A stretch of DNA of 64,000 nt from Zoroaster sp. YZ-2022 (taxonomy: Eukaryota; Echinodermata; Asteroidea; Forcipulatida; Zoroasteridae): the NCBI GenBank assembly GCA_029582265.1, contig CM055819.1, positions 32,974,967-33,038,966 on the forward strand, given 5' to 3'. This document shows, piece after piece, positions 49,301 to 51,607 of this stretch. Numbering within the stretch: position 1 is the first letter of the stretch; the number at the start of each line of letters is the position of its first letter. The notes beneath the pieces are model-generated. The model saw only the letters and a list, made by a program, of their open reading frames with translations, made no database searches and was not told the DNA's origin. The translations under genes were made by a program, and so were the position numbers.

Positions 49301-50396
49301 GGTTTTCGGACTTGATTTCCCTTCTAAAAAAATCCTCCCCTTCAGAAAATAGAATGATCCTTATTATAGTTGCCACTGCGCATGTACAATGACTGTGTTG
49401 GTCACTTATTATGGGGGAGTTGGCAAGATCAGACTGACATGACTGAGGAAGTCATCGTACCAAAAATGCCTGAATTTTCATGAAATAAATATCCTGGAAT
49501 AATTTGAAGTATATGTCCATCATCATCCATATGTTCTCCACCTTACTAGGTAGGTAAGATTACATTATTGGTTATAATTAATGAGAAAAAGTGGCGGTTG
49601 GATACGACATTCTACCCCATTGATTCAATGCCCTGTTGACCTTGATGAGATTGGTTTTTGTTTTTAAGTGTTTCATGGACTGTGCTCCGTCATATATCAA
49701 TGATCTTATTATTCCTTATGTACCTGGTAGAAATGGACTTCGCTCTTGTTCTGACACTAGAATACTCACAATTCCAAAGACTCGCCTTGCTATAGCGAAA
49801 AAAGGAATTTTTGCTGCCGCCCCTTCTCTGTGGAATGTTCTTCCATATAACATGCGTCATGCTTCCTCGCTCATCCAATTTAAGAAACTATTAAAAACTC
49901 ACTTATTTTCTAGGCAGTTTTTAAACTGACTGTTTTTGTTTATGCACCAGTTACTTATTGATACATTTTTCATTTCGTTATATTGTAATTGTACTTATTA
50001 CTCTTGTTTGTGAAGCGCTGTGATACCATGTATTTGCGTAAGAGCGCTATATAATTATAAATGCTCCTTTATTATTATTATTATTATTAACACCGATGGC
50101 TAAGAAAAATGAAGGAGGGATGCACACCTCCAAATAAGAAATAACCCAGAAGATCTAGAAATGTGTTGTTAGGTAATCTAGATATACTGCGGACATTGAT
50201 ACAGTCAAAATAAGTTCTGCAGACAAAAATAGGAAAGTTTCCTAAAACAATCACAACACAATAGCATTGTACTCACGTTCTGGTCGTGAACCCCAAAATC
50301 TTTGGCCAATTCCGAGAATCTGTCGGTGGTGATGTACCCAAGATTGTCTTCGTCTAGAGCCTCAAAAACGGTCCGAAGATTCCGATCTGAGGCCAT
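1238..50396 (-). CDS. RAB11FIP3/4: Rab11 family-interacting protein 3/4 (arfophilin/nuf class), 5' seven exons, spliced, 3' end outside window
   Basis: Seven minus-strand exons (50277-50396, 44275-44383, 39071-39153, 16263-16441, 15562-15738, 6456-6491, 1238-1349) join in frame with phases 0, 1, 0, 2, 2, 2. The start is fixed by an in-frame TAG two codons upstream and a good ATG context. Seen: an N-terminal pair of degenerate EF-hands, then an acidic Ser/Thr-rich linker. Known: class II Rab11-FIPs have this layout followed by a long coiled coil and a C-terminal Rab11-binding domain, and act on recycling endosomes and in cytokinesis. Linker motifs matching vertebrate FIP4 as I recall it are SDEEQQFEDVG (human SNEEQFEDYG), VRRISSKEF (human NRKISSTAF) and the Ser/Asp stretch of exon 7. 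The coiled coil and Rab11-binding domain are not in the window. FIP3 and FIP4 cannot be told apart; a single pre-duplication orthologue is expected in an invertebrate. Confidence 0.85.
1350..2552. other. Intron 6, part without recognised elements
   Basis: AT-rich sequence with a TC microsatellite at 2108-2132. GGCATTAAAGACC and GGAATTCCAAAGAGATGCAG near 1820-1870 resemble remnants of a retroelement reading frame, but I could not confirm one. Confidence 0.4.
2553..3899. repeat. 81-bp minisatellite, block A
   Basis: About 16 units of 81 bp (for example TCAATGTATATCTTG at 2641 and 2722) with occasional shorter and longer variants. Because 81 is a multiple of three and the unit lacks stops in some frames, both strands show long meaningless open frames (minus: FESRYTLKGRYSIGNVGKT repeated). 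Each unit contains the word ATTACCAATGTTGTACCTTC then CCTTTAA, the inverted end of a dispersed repeat. Confidence 0.95.
3900..4201 (+). mobile_element. TTAA-flanked element inserted in the 81-bp minisatellite
   Basis: The element begins TTAACCCTCCTACAATC and ends GTGGCCTTAA. Immediately outside are CATACTCG on the left and AGAAGCAG on the right, which rejoin to a normal minisatellite unit around a single TTAA. This is a clean insertion at TTAA as in piggyBac-type elements. The right terminus does not match the left TIR well, so the family assignment is uncertain. Confidence 0.65.
4202..4729. repeat. 81-bp minisatellite, block B
   Basis: About 6.5 units continuing block A after the TTAA-flanked insertion, with the same unit and the same variants. 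It ends where TACCTTCTCTTTTGAG replaces the unit at about 4730. Confidence 0.95.
4985..5196 (+). mobile_element. Probable 3' tail of a non-LTR element
   Basis: GGAGGAAAGCCTC, GGCAATCCTTCGGGCTCC and GATGCCCGAGAAATGAAATAAAT followed by AT-rich tail repeats. A similar series of words occurs at 48290-48450. No coding part is recognisable, so this is a weak assignment. Confidence 0.4.
5651..6193 (+). mobile_element. TTAACCCTAACC-family MITE with 44-bp subterminal repeats, copy 1
   Basis: Left end TTAACCCTAACCTTCCC, right end GGGAGTTAGGATTAA (slightly degenerate). The 3' part has four to five 44-bp units (GGAAGGATTCAGGTTATGTG at 6011, 6055 and onward). The interior includes GATTTTGGAGGATTGAGGTT and TGCATGCAGGGAGGGT. 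Confidence 0.8.
6218..6292 (+). mobile_element. tRNA-like SINE head
   Basis: GGGCTAGATCGCTCAGTCGG resembles a tRNA A box and GCAGGTTCAAATCCCGCTCG a B box, at normal spacing. No acceptor stem closes, so it is not a functional tRNA gene. It belongs to a family different from the tRNA-Leu SINE. Confidence 0.55.
6456..6491 (-). CDS. RAB11FIP3/4: Rab11-FIP exon 6: 36-nt microexon
   Basis: A long pyrimidine tract ending CCAAGCAG precedes 36 nt and a GTAAGT donor. It encodes the last base of a Gly codon, then PVRRISSKEFA, then two bases. This matches vertebrate SPNRKISSTAFGRQL, and both borders are in the phase required by exons 5 and 7. Vertebrate proteins have about 40 additional residues with a Cys pair just before this motif; I found no exon for them in intron 5. 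Confidence 0.75.
6492..8176. other. Intron 5, 3'-proximal part on the gene strand: no recognised gene
   Basis: AT-rich, no strong reading frame or repeat ends. It is the stretch just upstream of microexon 6 on the minus strand. I looked for a Cys-rich FIP exon here and saw none. Confidence 0.4.
8177..8561 (+). mobile_element. TTAACCCTCCTA-family MITE with an internal tandem repeat
   Basis: Starts TTAACCCTCCTATG and ends CATAGGAGGGTTAA, the same termini as the copies at 656 and 45146. The interior is unrelated: about three units of an 88-bp repeat containing GAGTGCACTGCACAAAGTCA at 8285-8530. Confidence 0.8.
8640..9000. other. Unclassified repeat-like block in intron 5
   Basis: ACCAGCCAAAATTTCATAAT and GGCTGGCACTGCCTGGTAG are related to AGTTGGGCTGGTAACCAATG at 10681. 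A minus-strand frame with VCHAQLLCPDCMNCVCEN shows four Cys, but it fits no family I know and lacks splice borders matching the surrounding gene. Confidence 0.35.
9545..9809 (+). mobile_element. TTAACCAGTTCGCG MITE (piggyBac-like), short copy
   Basis: Starts TTAACCAGTTCGCGTCGGAG and ends GGTGCGAACTGGTTAA, inverted ends bordered by TTAA. The 265-bp interior is GC-rich against an AT-rich background (CACGCCATAGG, GACGCGGTTTCC). No recognisable protein. Confidence 0.75.
10757..11030. mobile_element. Possible MITE with GCTAAGC-type words
   Basis: TGGCCCACTGCCCAATTTCA at the left faces AATGAAATTGCTGGGCCC at the right, an imperfect inverted repeat. Words GCTAAGCA and TTAGCA recur inside and just upstream (10610-10740). 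Confidence 0.45.
11215..11527. mobile_element. MITE with 28-bp TIRs (GTAGATC...)
   Basis: Left GTAGATCCTTGTCATTTGAT (then TGGAGGAT) and right ATCCTCCAATCAAATGACAA (then AGATCTAC) differ at one position. The interior has a doubled CCGTGCATTTTGGTTCCAT. A fragment of the same right end and flank recurs near 62440-62470 (GACAAAGATCTATGTG). Confidence 0.75.
11589..11628. repeat. Perfect 19-bp-arm hairpin
   Basis: CATTCGTTGAAAGATGGAA, then TG, then the exact reverse complement. It sits at the centre of a longer imperfect palindrome (ATGAATGTTT near 11550 against AAACATTCAT near 11660). Confidence 0.9.
11847..12597 (+). mobile_element. TTAACCCTAAC-family element with an 87-bp internal array and a nested MITE
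   Basis: Left end TTAACCCTAACTACCCCC and right end CCTAGGGAGTTAGGGCTAA. It contains four 87-bp tandem units at about 11905-12240 (GATGGATTCAGTACTCCACA) and a complete foldback MITE at 12258-12465. The 87-bp period leaves open frames on both strands that should not be read as genes. Confidence 0.75.
12258..12465. mobile_element. Foldback MITE (AAAGGGACAGTATCGTCACG family), copy 1
   Basis: Almost the whole element is an imperfect palindrome: GGCAGTATACCGTCACGATC at the left and GATCGTGACGACACTGCCCC at the right, with GGCATGGAATCG facing CGATTCCATGCC inside. It has no coding capacity and is nested in the element 11847-12597. Confidence 0.9.
12598..15380. other. Intron 5 stretch with no recognised gene
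   Basis: AT-rich. Contains a near-duplicate (GAATATTTTTTTGAAGAGTC at 13532 and 13577) and the low-complexity block at 14.6-14.9 kb. A plus-strand frame at 14260-14478 (LSQCCCQICSAAPPTGC) is not attributable. Confidence 0.4.
14630..14900. repeat. Low-complexity block with mirrored G and C runs
   Basis: AACATTTTTTAGGGGGGGG near 14643-14663 and GACTACAGCC, C-run, GGATCCGCCAATG at 14850-14900 look like the two ends of a MITE; TCCCC and CT repeats lie between (14765-14805). GGGCGTATCCAGAAC at the left is the partial mirror of GGATCCGCC at the right. Confidence 0.5.
15381..15500 (-). pseudogene. Decayed tandem copy of the 3' half of Rab11-FIP exon 5 and its donor region
   Basis: Read on the minus strand this block contains NVVNLSDLADTVKRHT, then a stop, parallel to HDVASLSDSADTVERQTPTS of exon 5. 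The following intron sequence (GTGTCAAAGGTCA and AGGATGTGTCAAAGGTTAAAC) is also shared with the sequence after exon 5, so about 120 bp was duplicated in tandem. The copy has lost the GTAGGT donor and gained a stop, so it is not a usable exon. Confidence 0.7.
15562..15738 (-). CDS. RAB11FIP3/4: Rab11-FIP exon 5: linker with EEQQFEDVG motif
   Basis: The 177-nt exon (TTTTCTGTAG acceptor, GTAGGT donor) encodes one base plus 58 codons plus two bases. The core SSVPSDEEQQFEDVG matches vertebrate FIP4 SLISNEEQFEDYG, the strongest single identifier in the gene. The downstream SLSDSADTVERQTPTSM corresponds to vertebrate SSVSSSAGQTPRKM. A decayed partial copy of the exon's 3' half follows in intron 5 at 15381-15500. 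Confidence 0.85.
15821..16178 (+). mobile_element. tRNA-Leu-derived SINE, copy 1 (fills most of intron 4)
   Basis: The head GTGTCCGAGCGGTCTAGCGG and the later GGGTACGAATCC are the A and B boxes of a tRNA gene; in the family's better copies the anticodon region reads GACTCAAGTTC, as in tRNA-Leu(CAA). The body contains CACTTGTGTC, AGCAAGACACT and CTCTTCACCCAGG; the tail has GCGCTATATAAAAATCC and ATT repeats. It occupies about two thirds of the 524-bp intron 4. Confidence 0.8.
16263..16441 (-). CDS. RAB11FIP3/4: Rab11-FIP exon 4: acidic Ser/Thr-rich linker
   Basis: The 179-nt exon starts in phase 0 after a TCTCAG acceptor, encodes 59 residues (TSESTYNEYDDSALTDMSED at the start, FFSAEAL at the end) and leaves two bases that join exon 5 to give Arg. 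The donor is GTAGAA. The region is rich in Asp, Ser and Thr and looks disordered, as in the equivalent part of vertebrate FIP3/4. It follows the 22.6-kb intron 3. Confidence 0.8.
17100..17860. other. Intron 3 stretch without a recognised gene
   Basis: AT-rich sequence with ATCGCGATAT-type words (17541, 17767) that hint at an old inverted repeat but no clear ends. Short open frames here do not look coding. Confidence 0.4.
17872..18420 (+). mobile_element. C-terminal LINE fragment of another family, with an in-frame stop
   Basis: The frame encodes a Trp- and Arg-rich polypeptide with WALESWKNRW and, after a stop at 18244, RRWAWPLNPSCPCGTSDQTAEYIINTCPLH. A CxC...C cluster of the form CPCGxxxQTxEHIxxxCPL is typical of the end of some LINE reverse transcriptases. 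The stretch is clearly more GC-rich than its surroundings, which fits a foreign coding segment. Confidence 0.65.
18440..18705. mobile_element. Tc1/mariner-like MITE with about 30-bp TIRs
   Basis: Left TACTACTCAAAACAATTTAG (continuing GGAACACCGG) is exactly mirrored on the right (CCGGTGTTCC then CTAAATTGTTTTGAGTAGTA). The flanks are TA-rich, consistent with TA target duplication. The 266-bp element has no transposase. Confidence 0.8.
18712..19373 (+). mobile_element. 3' fragment of the same LINE family
   Basis: The frame from about 18719 to 19186 reads ILKELHWLPVSQRIVFKLML through to FKDDVYL, almost identical to the C-terminus of the element at 20160-23754. It ends in the same 3' untranslated region (CGCGCCTTGAGCGCCCAGCA) and an ATT repeat at about 19346-19372. 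It is 5'-truncated as is usual for LINE copies, and starts directly after a TIR element. Confidence 0.85.
19370..19665. mobile_element. Possible hAT-like remnant
   Basis: TAGTGCTGGGAGTTAGTATG at the left; GGTTAACCGGTTAATCATTC at the right, with repeated GGTTTTGGTTGGTTAACC words, as in hAT-type MITEs. No target duplication could be fixed. Confidence 0.4.
20160..23754 (-). mobile_element. Decayed CR1/L2-type non-LTR retrotransposon (LINE), nearly full length
   Basis: One long ORF broken by several frameshifts (near 22970, 21900, 21655 and 20620). Order: hydrophobic N-terminus with a 2A-like motif, basic segment (THRGKKAGRRRM), APE endonuclease (LNTQSICNK, ITETW, TGDFNIHT, GHCLDLMIT, SDHYAI), then reverse transcriptase (LLDLSAAFDTVDHKI, VPQGSVLGP, YADDTQLY) and a C-terminal domain (PTSKWNWGDRSFSVAAPRLW). 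The 3' end has GCGCCTTGAGCGCCC and an ATT-repeat tail near 20170-20190. Known: Jockey-superfamily elements with APE endonuclease and simple 3' tails. Clade assignment between CR1, L2 and relatives is not secure. It sits inside intron 3 on the gene's sense strand. Confidence 0.9.
23509..23535 (-). other. 2A-like ribosome-skipping motif at the N-terminus of the LINE ORF
   Basis: Residues 74-82 of the LINE ORF read GDINPNPGP, preceded by ELLIS and followed by ETL. The 2A consensus is D-x-E-x-N-P-G-P; the terminal NPGP and the upstream Asp are present, and Asn replaces Glu. Known: 2A and 2A-like motifs have been reported near the N-terminus of APE-type LINEs of sea urchins and other invertebrates. 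Skipping would release a short hydrophobic leader from the endonuclease-RT protein. Confidence 0.7.
23786..24075 (+). mobile_element. tRNA-Leu-derived SINE, copy 2
   Basis: Starts ATGGTCGAGCGGTTTAG, has box B GGGTTCGAATCCC, AGCAAGACACT, CTCCCCAGGGAGCTGAGATG and an ATT tail. It lies directly upstream of the LINE's 5' end in tail-to-head arrangement. Confidence 0.8.
24138..24660. repeat. Tandem repeat of about 145-160 bp, roughly 3.5 units
   Basis: CTCCCAATGAGG-type words recur at 24185, 24329, 24482 and 24644; each unit carries CCTTGGATGACAACACC and GGCTGGCTCAAGTGGTCG. A TA microsatellite at 24577-24597 lengthens the third unit. Confidence 0.9.
25238..26059. mobile_element. Inverted-repeat element packed with a 99-bp tandem array
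   Basis: The left end GGTCATTCCACCAGGTTG with AAGCTTTGTGA is the inverse of the right end TCACAAAGCTTGCCCC with CAACCTGGTGGAATGAC. Six to seven direct units of about 99-106 bp (TGTGCACTCATAATAAGG at 25501, 25605, 25704, 25810, 25909) lie between. The left end is a lone inverted unit. Confidence 0.8.
26120..26226. repeat. Short direct repeats of a near-palindromic GTACCGGTAC module
   Basis: ATGTACCGCCGTACCGGTAC followed by ATGGTATC is repeated in tandem, with a third shortened copy. GTACCGGTAC is itself palindromic. Confidence 0.85.
26312..26676 (-). mobile_element. tRNA-Leu-derived SINE, copy 3
   Basis: On the minus strand it reads GGTCGAGCGGTTTAGTGC, GGGTTCGAATCCCAACC and AGCAAGACACTTT, then the shared body, ending in GCGCTATATAGGTCC and an ATT repeat at 26315-26333. 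It closely matches copy 2 in the tRNA-like head. Confidence 0.85.
26761..26983. mobile_element. Foldback MITE, copy 2
   Basis: TTTAAAGGGACGGTATCGTC at the left and GTGACGATACTGTCTCTTTAA at the right; the central TGATAAGG-type words are present. It abuts the TTAACCCTAACC element. Confidence 0.9.
26980..27344 (+). mobile_element. TTAACCCTAACC-family MITE, copy 2
   Basis: Begins TTAACCCTAACCTTCCC and ends GGGAGTTAGGGTTAA, perfect TTAA borders. Collinear with 5651-6193 but with only one 44-bp unit. Its left TTAA is shared with the right end of the foldback MITE at 26761-26983. Confidence 0.85.
27391..27846 (+). mobile_element. GGAAAGAATGTCGTATCCG-family element, copy 1
   Basis: Left GGAAAGAATGTCGTATCCGG, right CCAGATACGACATTCTACC. 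The interior has GGAAGTCATCGTATACC and CATCATCATCCATATG. It forms one arm of a larger inverted repeat with copy 2. Confidence 0.8.
28232..28980 (-). mobile_element. GGAAAGAATGTCGTATCCG-family element, copy 2, with a nested insert
   Basis: The same element in reverse (GGGTAGAATG at the left, TACAACATTCTTTCC at the right) but interrupted at about 28638-28920 by a sequence shared with 34495 and 52270. It pairs with copy 1 across a 385-bp spacer. Confidence 0.8.
28638..28920 (+). mobile_element. Insert with a hammerhead-like motif, copy 1
   Basis: TTGCATGGTGAGGATGATAA, GGTGACACCATGTGG and ACTCGACGTTTCGATCAG are shared with 34495-34612 and 52270-52494. On the minus strand it reads CTGAGGA, then a stem GATCAG/CTGATC, then GAAACGTC, resembling the core of hammerhead ribozymes known from Penelope-like elements. 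The match is inexact (one extra base before the stem). Confidence 0.5.
28987..30451. other. Intron 3 stretch with one possible hAT remnant
   Basis: 29330-29470 has repeated CGGTTTAGTAAAAAT, CTCGGTTTTACC and TTTGGTAAAACCG-type words in both orientations and GCCCGAGCC at the end, suggesting a decayed hAT-like MITE. The rest is AT-rich with nothing recognised. Confidence 0.35.
30452..31242. repeat. 81-bp minisatellite, block C, in intron 3
   Basis: About 9.5 units of the same 81-bp sequence as at 2.6-4.7 kb, 26 kb away, in the same orientation. One unit boundary is disturbed near 30620-30640 by a partial unit. Presence at two loci suggests the array moved or was amplified as part of a mobile repeat. 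Confidence 0.95.
32257..32541 (+). mobile_element. TTAACCCTAACC-family element, divergent
   Basis: Left end GTAACCCTAACCACCCC, right end GGTTTAGGGTTAA after a G-run. The interior GGATTCAGGAAGG is shared with the family; the rest differs. It abuts another foldback MITE on the right. Confidence 0.6.
32538..32743. mobile_element. Foldback MITE, copy 3, right arm shortened
   Basis: The left arm AAAGGGACAGTATCATCAC is intact; the right arm lacks the CATGCCCTGTTGATCGTGAC section and ends TGTCCCCTTAAA. A solitary left-arm end (AAAGGGGCAATATCGTCACG) also lies at 32022-32045. Confidence 0.8.
32745..34490. other. Intron 3 stretch, very AT-rich, with one splice-bordered open block
   Basis: No repeats with clear ends. 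At 33475-33696 (minus) an open 222-nt block lies between a CAG acceptor and a GTGAGT donor; see findings. Otherwise I see nothing coding. Confidence 0.4.
34493..34612 (-). mobile_element. Fragment of the same hammerhead-motif repeat
   Basis: Reverse orientation: GAGTTGTACCCCCAGTTC through TTAGTCTTACTTATC to GCAAAGCTAC. The ribozyme-like portion is missing here. It ends directly against a SINE. Confidence 0.75.
34613..34977 (+). mobile_element. tRNA-Leu-derived SINE, copy 4 (best preserved)
   Basis: The head reads GTCGTGGCCGAGCGGTCTAG with GGACTCAAGTTCTGGTG (CAA anticodon context) and GGGTTCGAATCCCGGCC. The 3' end carries GCGCCTTGAGCACC, GTGCGCTATATAAGTCC and an ATT repeat. The 3' words are shared with the LINE tails at 19300 and 20200. 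Confidence 0.85.
35000..36890. other. Intron 3 stretch with no recognised gene
   Basis: AT-rich. A TTAAATTT/ATTTGTATATCA-type word pair near 35570 and 35690-35790 suggests an old duplicated segment (AAGGTTTCTAAATTTG twice). Nothing coding was recognised. Confidence 0.35.
36891..37284 (+). mobile_element. AGTCTCC(A/G)GTTTCTGGTC MITE, copy 1
   Basis: Left AGTCTGTGGTTTCTGGTC, right GACCAGAAACTGGAGACTTT. The shared interior has CGCGCGTCGCCTCAGACC, GGATCGATTGGAATTCTGCC and GTGAGGCCTCTCTTAGCC; a 19-base G-run lies near 37209-37226. Confidence 0.8.
37314..37613 (+). mobile_element. TTAACCCTCCTA-family MITE, copy like 656-971
   Basis: Left end TTAACCCTCCTACTATAGC, right end ATGAGGGTTAA with one degenerate segment. 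The interior is collinear with the copy at 656-971 (TTAGTGGGAAGTAGC, CACACAGGGGCATTTTTGAC, TACTACACGTAAGG). Confidence 0.75.
38699..39058. mobile_element. Inverted-repeat MITE 12 nt from the exon-3 splice donor
   Basis: Left GGGGCGCGTTTTCGTGACTG and right GGGTCGCGAAAACACGCCCC form a long imperfect TIR; AACCAGAAAC is also mirrored by GTTTCTGGTT. On the gene strand only GTAAGTATAAAT separates exon 3 from the element. No clear target duplication was seen. Confidence 0.8.
39071..39153 (-). CDS. RAB11FIP3/4: Rab11-FIP exon 3: linker
   Basis: The 83-nt exon supplies two bases that complete the Ala codon begun in exon 2, then 27 codons from PIRSCESPVLW to THSNG, ending in phase 0 at GTAAGT. The acceptor is a pyrimidine-rich tract ending TTAG. 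I do not recognise a domain; the segment is polar with an acidic EDD. A 360-bp inverted-repeat element begins 12 nt inside the downstream intron. Confidence 0.75.
39401..40045. mobile_element. TTAA(C/T)CAGTT element, 645-bp copy in intron 2
   Basis: Left end TTAATCAGTTGACGTCGG and right end CGACGCGAACTGGTTAA match the termini of 9545-9809; the words GACGCTCTCCGATCC and GCGTGTATACACGG are also shared in inverted order. The interior is longer and GC-rich. An open stretch on the minus strand has no recognisable domain. Confidence 0.7.
40103..40379 (-). mobile_element. TTAACCCTCCTA-family MITE, truncated
   Basis: Same interior as 656-971 but reversed; the terminal TAGTAGGAGGGTTAA is at the right and the other end stops at GCAAGGGTC without a TTAA. 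It adjoins the element at 39401-40045. Confidence 0.7.
41614..42274 (-). mobile_element. TTAACCCTAACC-family MITE, copy 3, with eight 44-bp units
   Basis: Reverse orientation: the end GGAAGGTTAGGGTTAA is at 42274 and about eight 44-bp units (CCCATTTGCTTACACATAAC) fill 41625-41950. The far TTAA end is missing, so it is truncated or decayed. The 44-bp unit number differs from copies 1 and 2. Confidence 0.8.
42568..42830 (+). mobile_element. TTAACCCTCCTA-family MITE, truncated on the right
   Basis: Starts TTAACCCTCCTACTATTGC, with the interior of the 656-971 type, shortened by an internal deletion. It loses similarity after CCCTTGTAGTACAG. Confidence 0.7.
43371..43587. mobile_element. Foldback MITE, copy 4
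   Basis: AAAGGGACACTATCGTCATG at the left and CATGACGATGTAGTCCCTTT at the right around the family core (CTCAGTGACTACCATAATAC). It is in opposite orientation to copy 1 by its internal order. Confidence 0.9.
43860..44229 (-). mobile_element. hAT-like non-autonomous element with 8-bp target duplication
   Basis: The element starts TAGGACCGTGCCGGGTATCC and ends GCACAGCCCTA, and is flanked by ATCATTAG on both sides (43852-43859 and 44230-44237). An 8-bp duplication and TAGGGCTGTGC-type ends are hAT features. The interior repeats GGTATCCGG and TACCCG words. It lies 37 bp inside intron 2 from the exon-2 donor. Confidence 0.85.
44275..44383 (-). CDS. RAB11FIP3/4: Rab11-FIP exon 2: second EF-hand
   Basis: The acceptor is a long T-run followed by CAG, then 36 codons beginning ELERLLGLLDPLHTGNISF and ending NTIK, plus one base; the donor is GTAGGT. 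The motif LLDPLHTGNISFDSFCLGI aligns directly with the vertebrate FIP4 hand (LDPNDLGRINFKDFCRGV). Position 12 of the loop is Ser rather than Asp/Glu, so this hand also looks structural rather than Ca2+ binding. A hAT-like element lies 37 bp into the following intron. Confidence 0.85.
44549..44802 (-). mobile_element. tRNA-Leu-derived SINE, copy 5, with a different body
   Basis: Minus-strand head GTGTCGTGGCCGAGCGGTCT and GGACTCAAGTTC-like words precede box B GGGTTCGAGCCCC, then AGCAAGGTACTT, GGATGGGACGTAAAGCCG and a tail with GCGCCTTGAGCACCACTTAG and GCGCTATATAAGTCC. The middle differs from the other copies, so this is a subfamily or a mosaic. Confidence 0.8.
44904..45134. mobile_element. Foldback MITE, copy 5
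   Basis: TTTAAAGGGACACTATCGTC at the left, ATGATGATACTGTCCCTTGA at the right, full-length core. It lies upstream of exon 2 in intron 1, 12 bp from the TTAACCCTCCTA MITE at 45146. Confidence 0.9.
45146..45466 (+). mobile_element. TTAACCCTCCTA-family MITE with a third interior
   Basis: Ends TTAACCCTCCTATGG and CATAGGAGGGTTAA are shared with other family members. The interior is made of reiterated CCTTTCAAAACCTTTCA words in both orientations, unrelated to the other two interior types. Confidence 0.8.
46160..46230 (+). mobile_element. Short relative of the hammerhead-motif repeat
   Basis: AAACTGGTGGTGACATTACT, GTTTCAATCAGTATACTCCG and ATTGTCTCTTGAAG keep the GAAAC-stem order on the minus strand (AATC...GATTGAAAC). 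Very short, so tentative. Confidence 0.35.
46413..46785 (-). mobile_element. AGTCTCC(A/G)GTTTCTGGTC MITE, copy 2
   Basis: Reverse orientation, with AAAAAAGTCTCCAGTTCTGG at the left and AGAAACTGGAGAATTTTTT at the right. The interior CAGCAATTTTGGCTGCAATT corresponds to copies 1 and 3. Confidence 0.8.
46790..48290. other. Intron 1 stretch with no recognised gene
   Basis: AT-rich with scattered ACATGTA palindromes and an A/T-rich low-complexity segment at 47735-47765. No element ends or coding signal were found. Confidence 0.4.
48290..48450 (+). mobile_element. Probable 3' tail of a non-LTR element, second copy
   Basis: GGGAGAGCCTTCC, GGGCAATCCCAGGCTC and GCCTGAAATAATAAAT followed by AATT and AAAT repeats parallel the block at 4985-5196. 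It has an AAAT-type tail rather than an ATT tail. Confidence 0.4.
48993..49652. mobile_element. Foldback MITE, copy 6, split by another element
   Basis: The left portion (TTAAAGGGGCAATATTGTCA) runs to 49193 and resumes at 49620 as TTGATTCAATGCCCTGTTGA. The gap is the element 49194-49619, so this MITE is older than that insertion. Confidence 0.85.
49194..49619 (+). mobile_element. GGAAAGAATGTCGTATCCG-family element, copy 3, with target duplication
   Basis: A 426-bp copy inserted in a foldback MITE. It is flanked by TTGATT at 49188-49193 and 49620-49625, a plausible 6-bp target duplication. The ends are inverted repeats (GGAAAGAATGTCG, CGACATTCTACCC). Confidence 0.85.
49640..50090 (+). mobile_element. 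3' end of a third LINE-like element
   Basis: The frame 49636-49929 contains CAPSYINDLIIPYVPGRNG and AAPSLWNVLPYNMRHASSL, resembling the C-terminal part of CR1/L2 reverse transcriptases (compare IAPIYISELLKVYTPSRN and AAPRLWNHLPTKLKS in the other family). It is followed by GAAGCGCTGTGATACC, GAGCGCTATATAATTATAAA and an ATT repeat. It differs enough in sequence to be a separate family. Confidence 0.7.
50277..50396 (-). CDS. RAB11FIP3/4: Rab11-FIP exon 1: start codon and first EF-hand
   Basis: Encodes 40 residues from MASDRNLRTV to GVHDQN and ends at AAC followed by GTGAGT (phase 0). The ATG sits in GGCCATGGCC and is preceded in frame by TAG then GCC, so translation cannot begin further upstream in this exon. 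The EF-hand loop begins DEDNLGYITTDR: Gly at position 6 and Ile at 8 are kept, but position 5 is Leu and position 12 is Arg instead of Glu, so Ca2+ binding is doubtful. Vertebrate FIP4 also has a poor first loop. Confidence 0.85.
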
Positions 50397-51185
50397 GGCC
50401 TAATAATCATCCGTTCCGTTCCCCATGCGAGAATTATCTTACTGTTTCAGAGTCATTTTCGAGGATTAGTAAGGAAACTTTCCAACGCGAACAGAGCAAC
50501 ATCCATGTATATTTATATCATCAGCTGTTAACATTTGCCTCTAGCTCTGTGATCGAGCGTGCGTACGTTATAGTATACACAATACAAGGTAACATGCACA
50601 GTAATCAATATCGATTACACAGTATAGCAGTAGCAGCCACGCTGAACATAGACTTGCCACCAATCAACATGCTTCATCGAGTCATGCTTCATTTACAACA
50701 AATTATTAATTATATGAATTTAATATGCCTATTTTAATTCGTTTAATATCTTTGGAACTGTGCCCTTTTGCATTTTCTGTCTAAATGATAACAGAGTAAA
50801 AAGCAGTCTAGACCGTTGTAAAATAAAGACAATTCAATTAAAAAACTAAAACAAAAACAAAAACAAACAAACAAACATAATAACCGACTTGTAGTAACTT
50901 TATGTCTAGAAGTAACTTTTTAAGATTTTGAGGTCATACAAGTTCCTTGATTAGTGATTACTCATCAAAAATAAACAAAAGACAAACACAACGAACACGT
51001 TCAAATAAAAGAATCAAAACTGATGAATAGGGTTAAAATTGTACATTGGCACGCCATGACCTCATGATGAACCCATGGGTGACGTCACAGAGACAAAAGG
51101 TTTGCACAGTTAATGAGAGATCGTTACTCACAATCGTAGTCAAATCGCACATTGTTCTCAAGATAGAACATTTTGGTGAGCAAGG

Positions 51186-51382
51186 TTAAAGGGACACTAT
51201 CGTCGCGATCAGAACAGACTTTCAACAGGGCATGGAATGTCTTAGTTTGAATGAACACAGTGACTGAAAATTACTTGCTCATTTTATGCAGCGGCAGCAG
51301 TAATATGGCCTTATTTTCAGTCACCGAGTTAATCTACAACTAGCACTCTGATTCCATGCCCTGTTGATCTTGTGTCCATTTA
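51186..51382. mobile_element. Foldback MITE, copy 7, with deletions
   Basis: TTAAAGGGACACTATCGTCG to CCCTGTTGATCTTGTGTCCA. The TCGTGACGATACTG portion of the right arm is lost. It lies just upstream of the Rab11-FIP start region. Confidence 0.8.
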
Positions 51383-51607
51383 AGTGGGTTACCAGTGAAC
51401 TTTGGGCGGGGTTTTAACTTGAGGACAAGACACCTGAGACTAAAACAGTCCAAAAAACAGAACTCTGAACAAGAATCAATCACACTAAATTTGAAATAAT
51501 ACATCAGCAGTTGTTTCGAAATGATAAGTTTGTATTCGCTTCTTTGCATCATTTATTATTCCTCGATACACAATATGTAATACGACATCAACCACCTCTG
51601 TACATAG

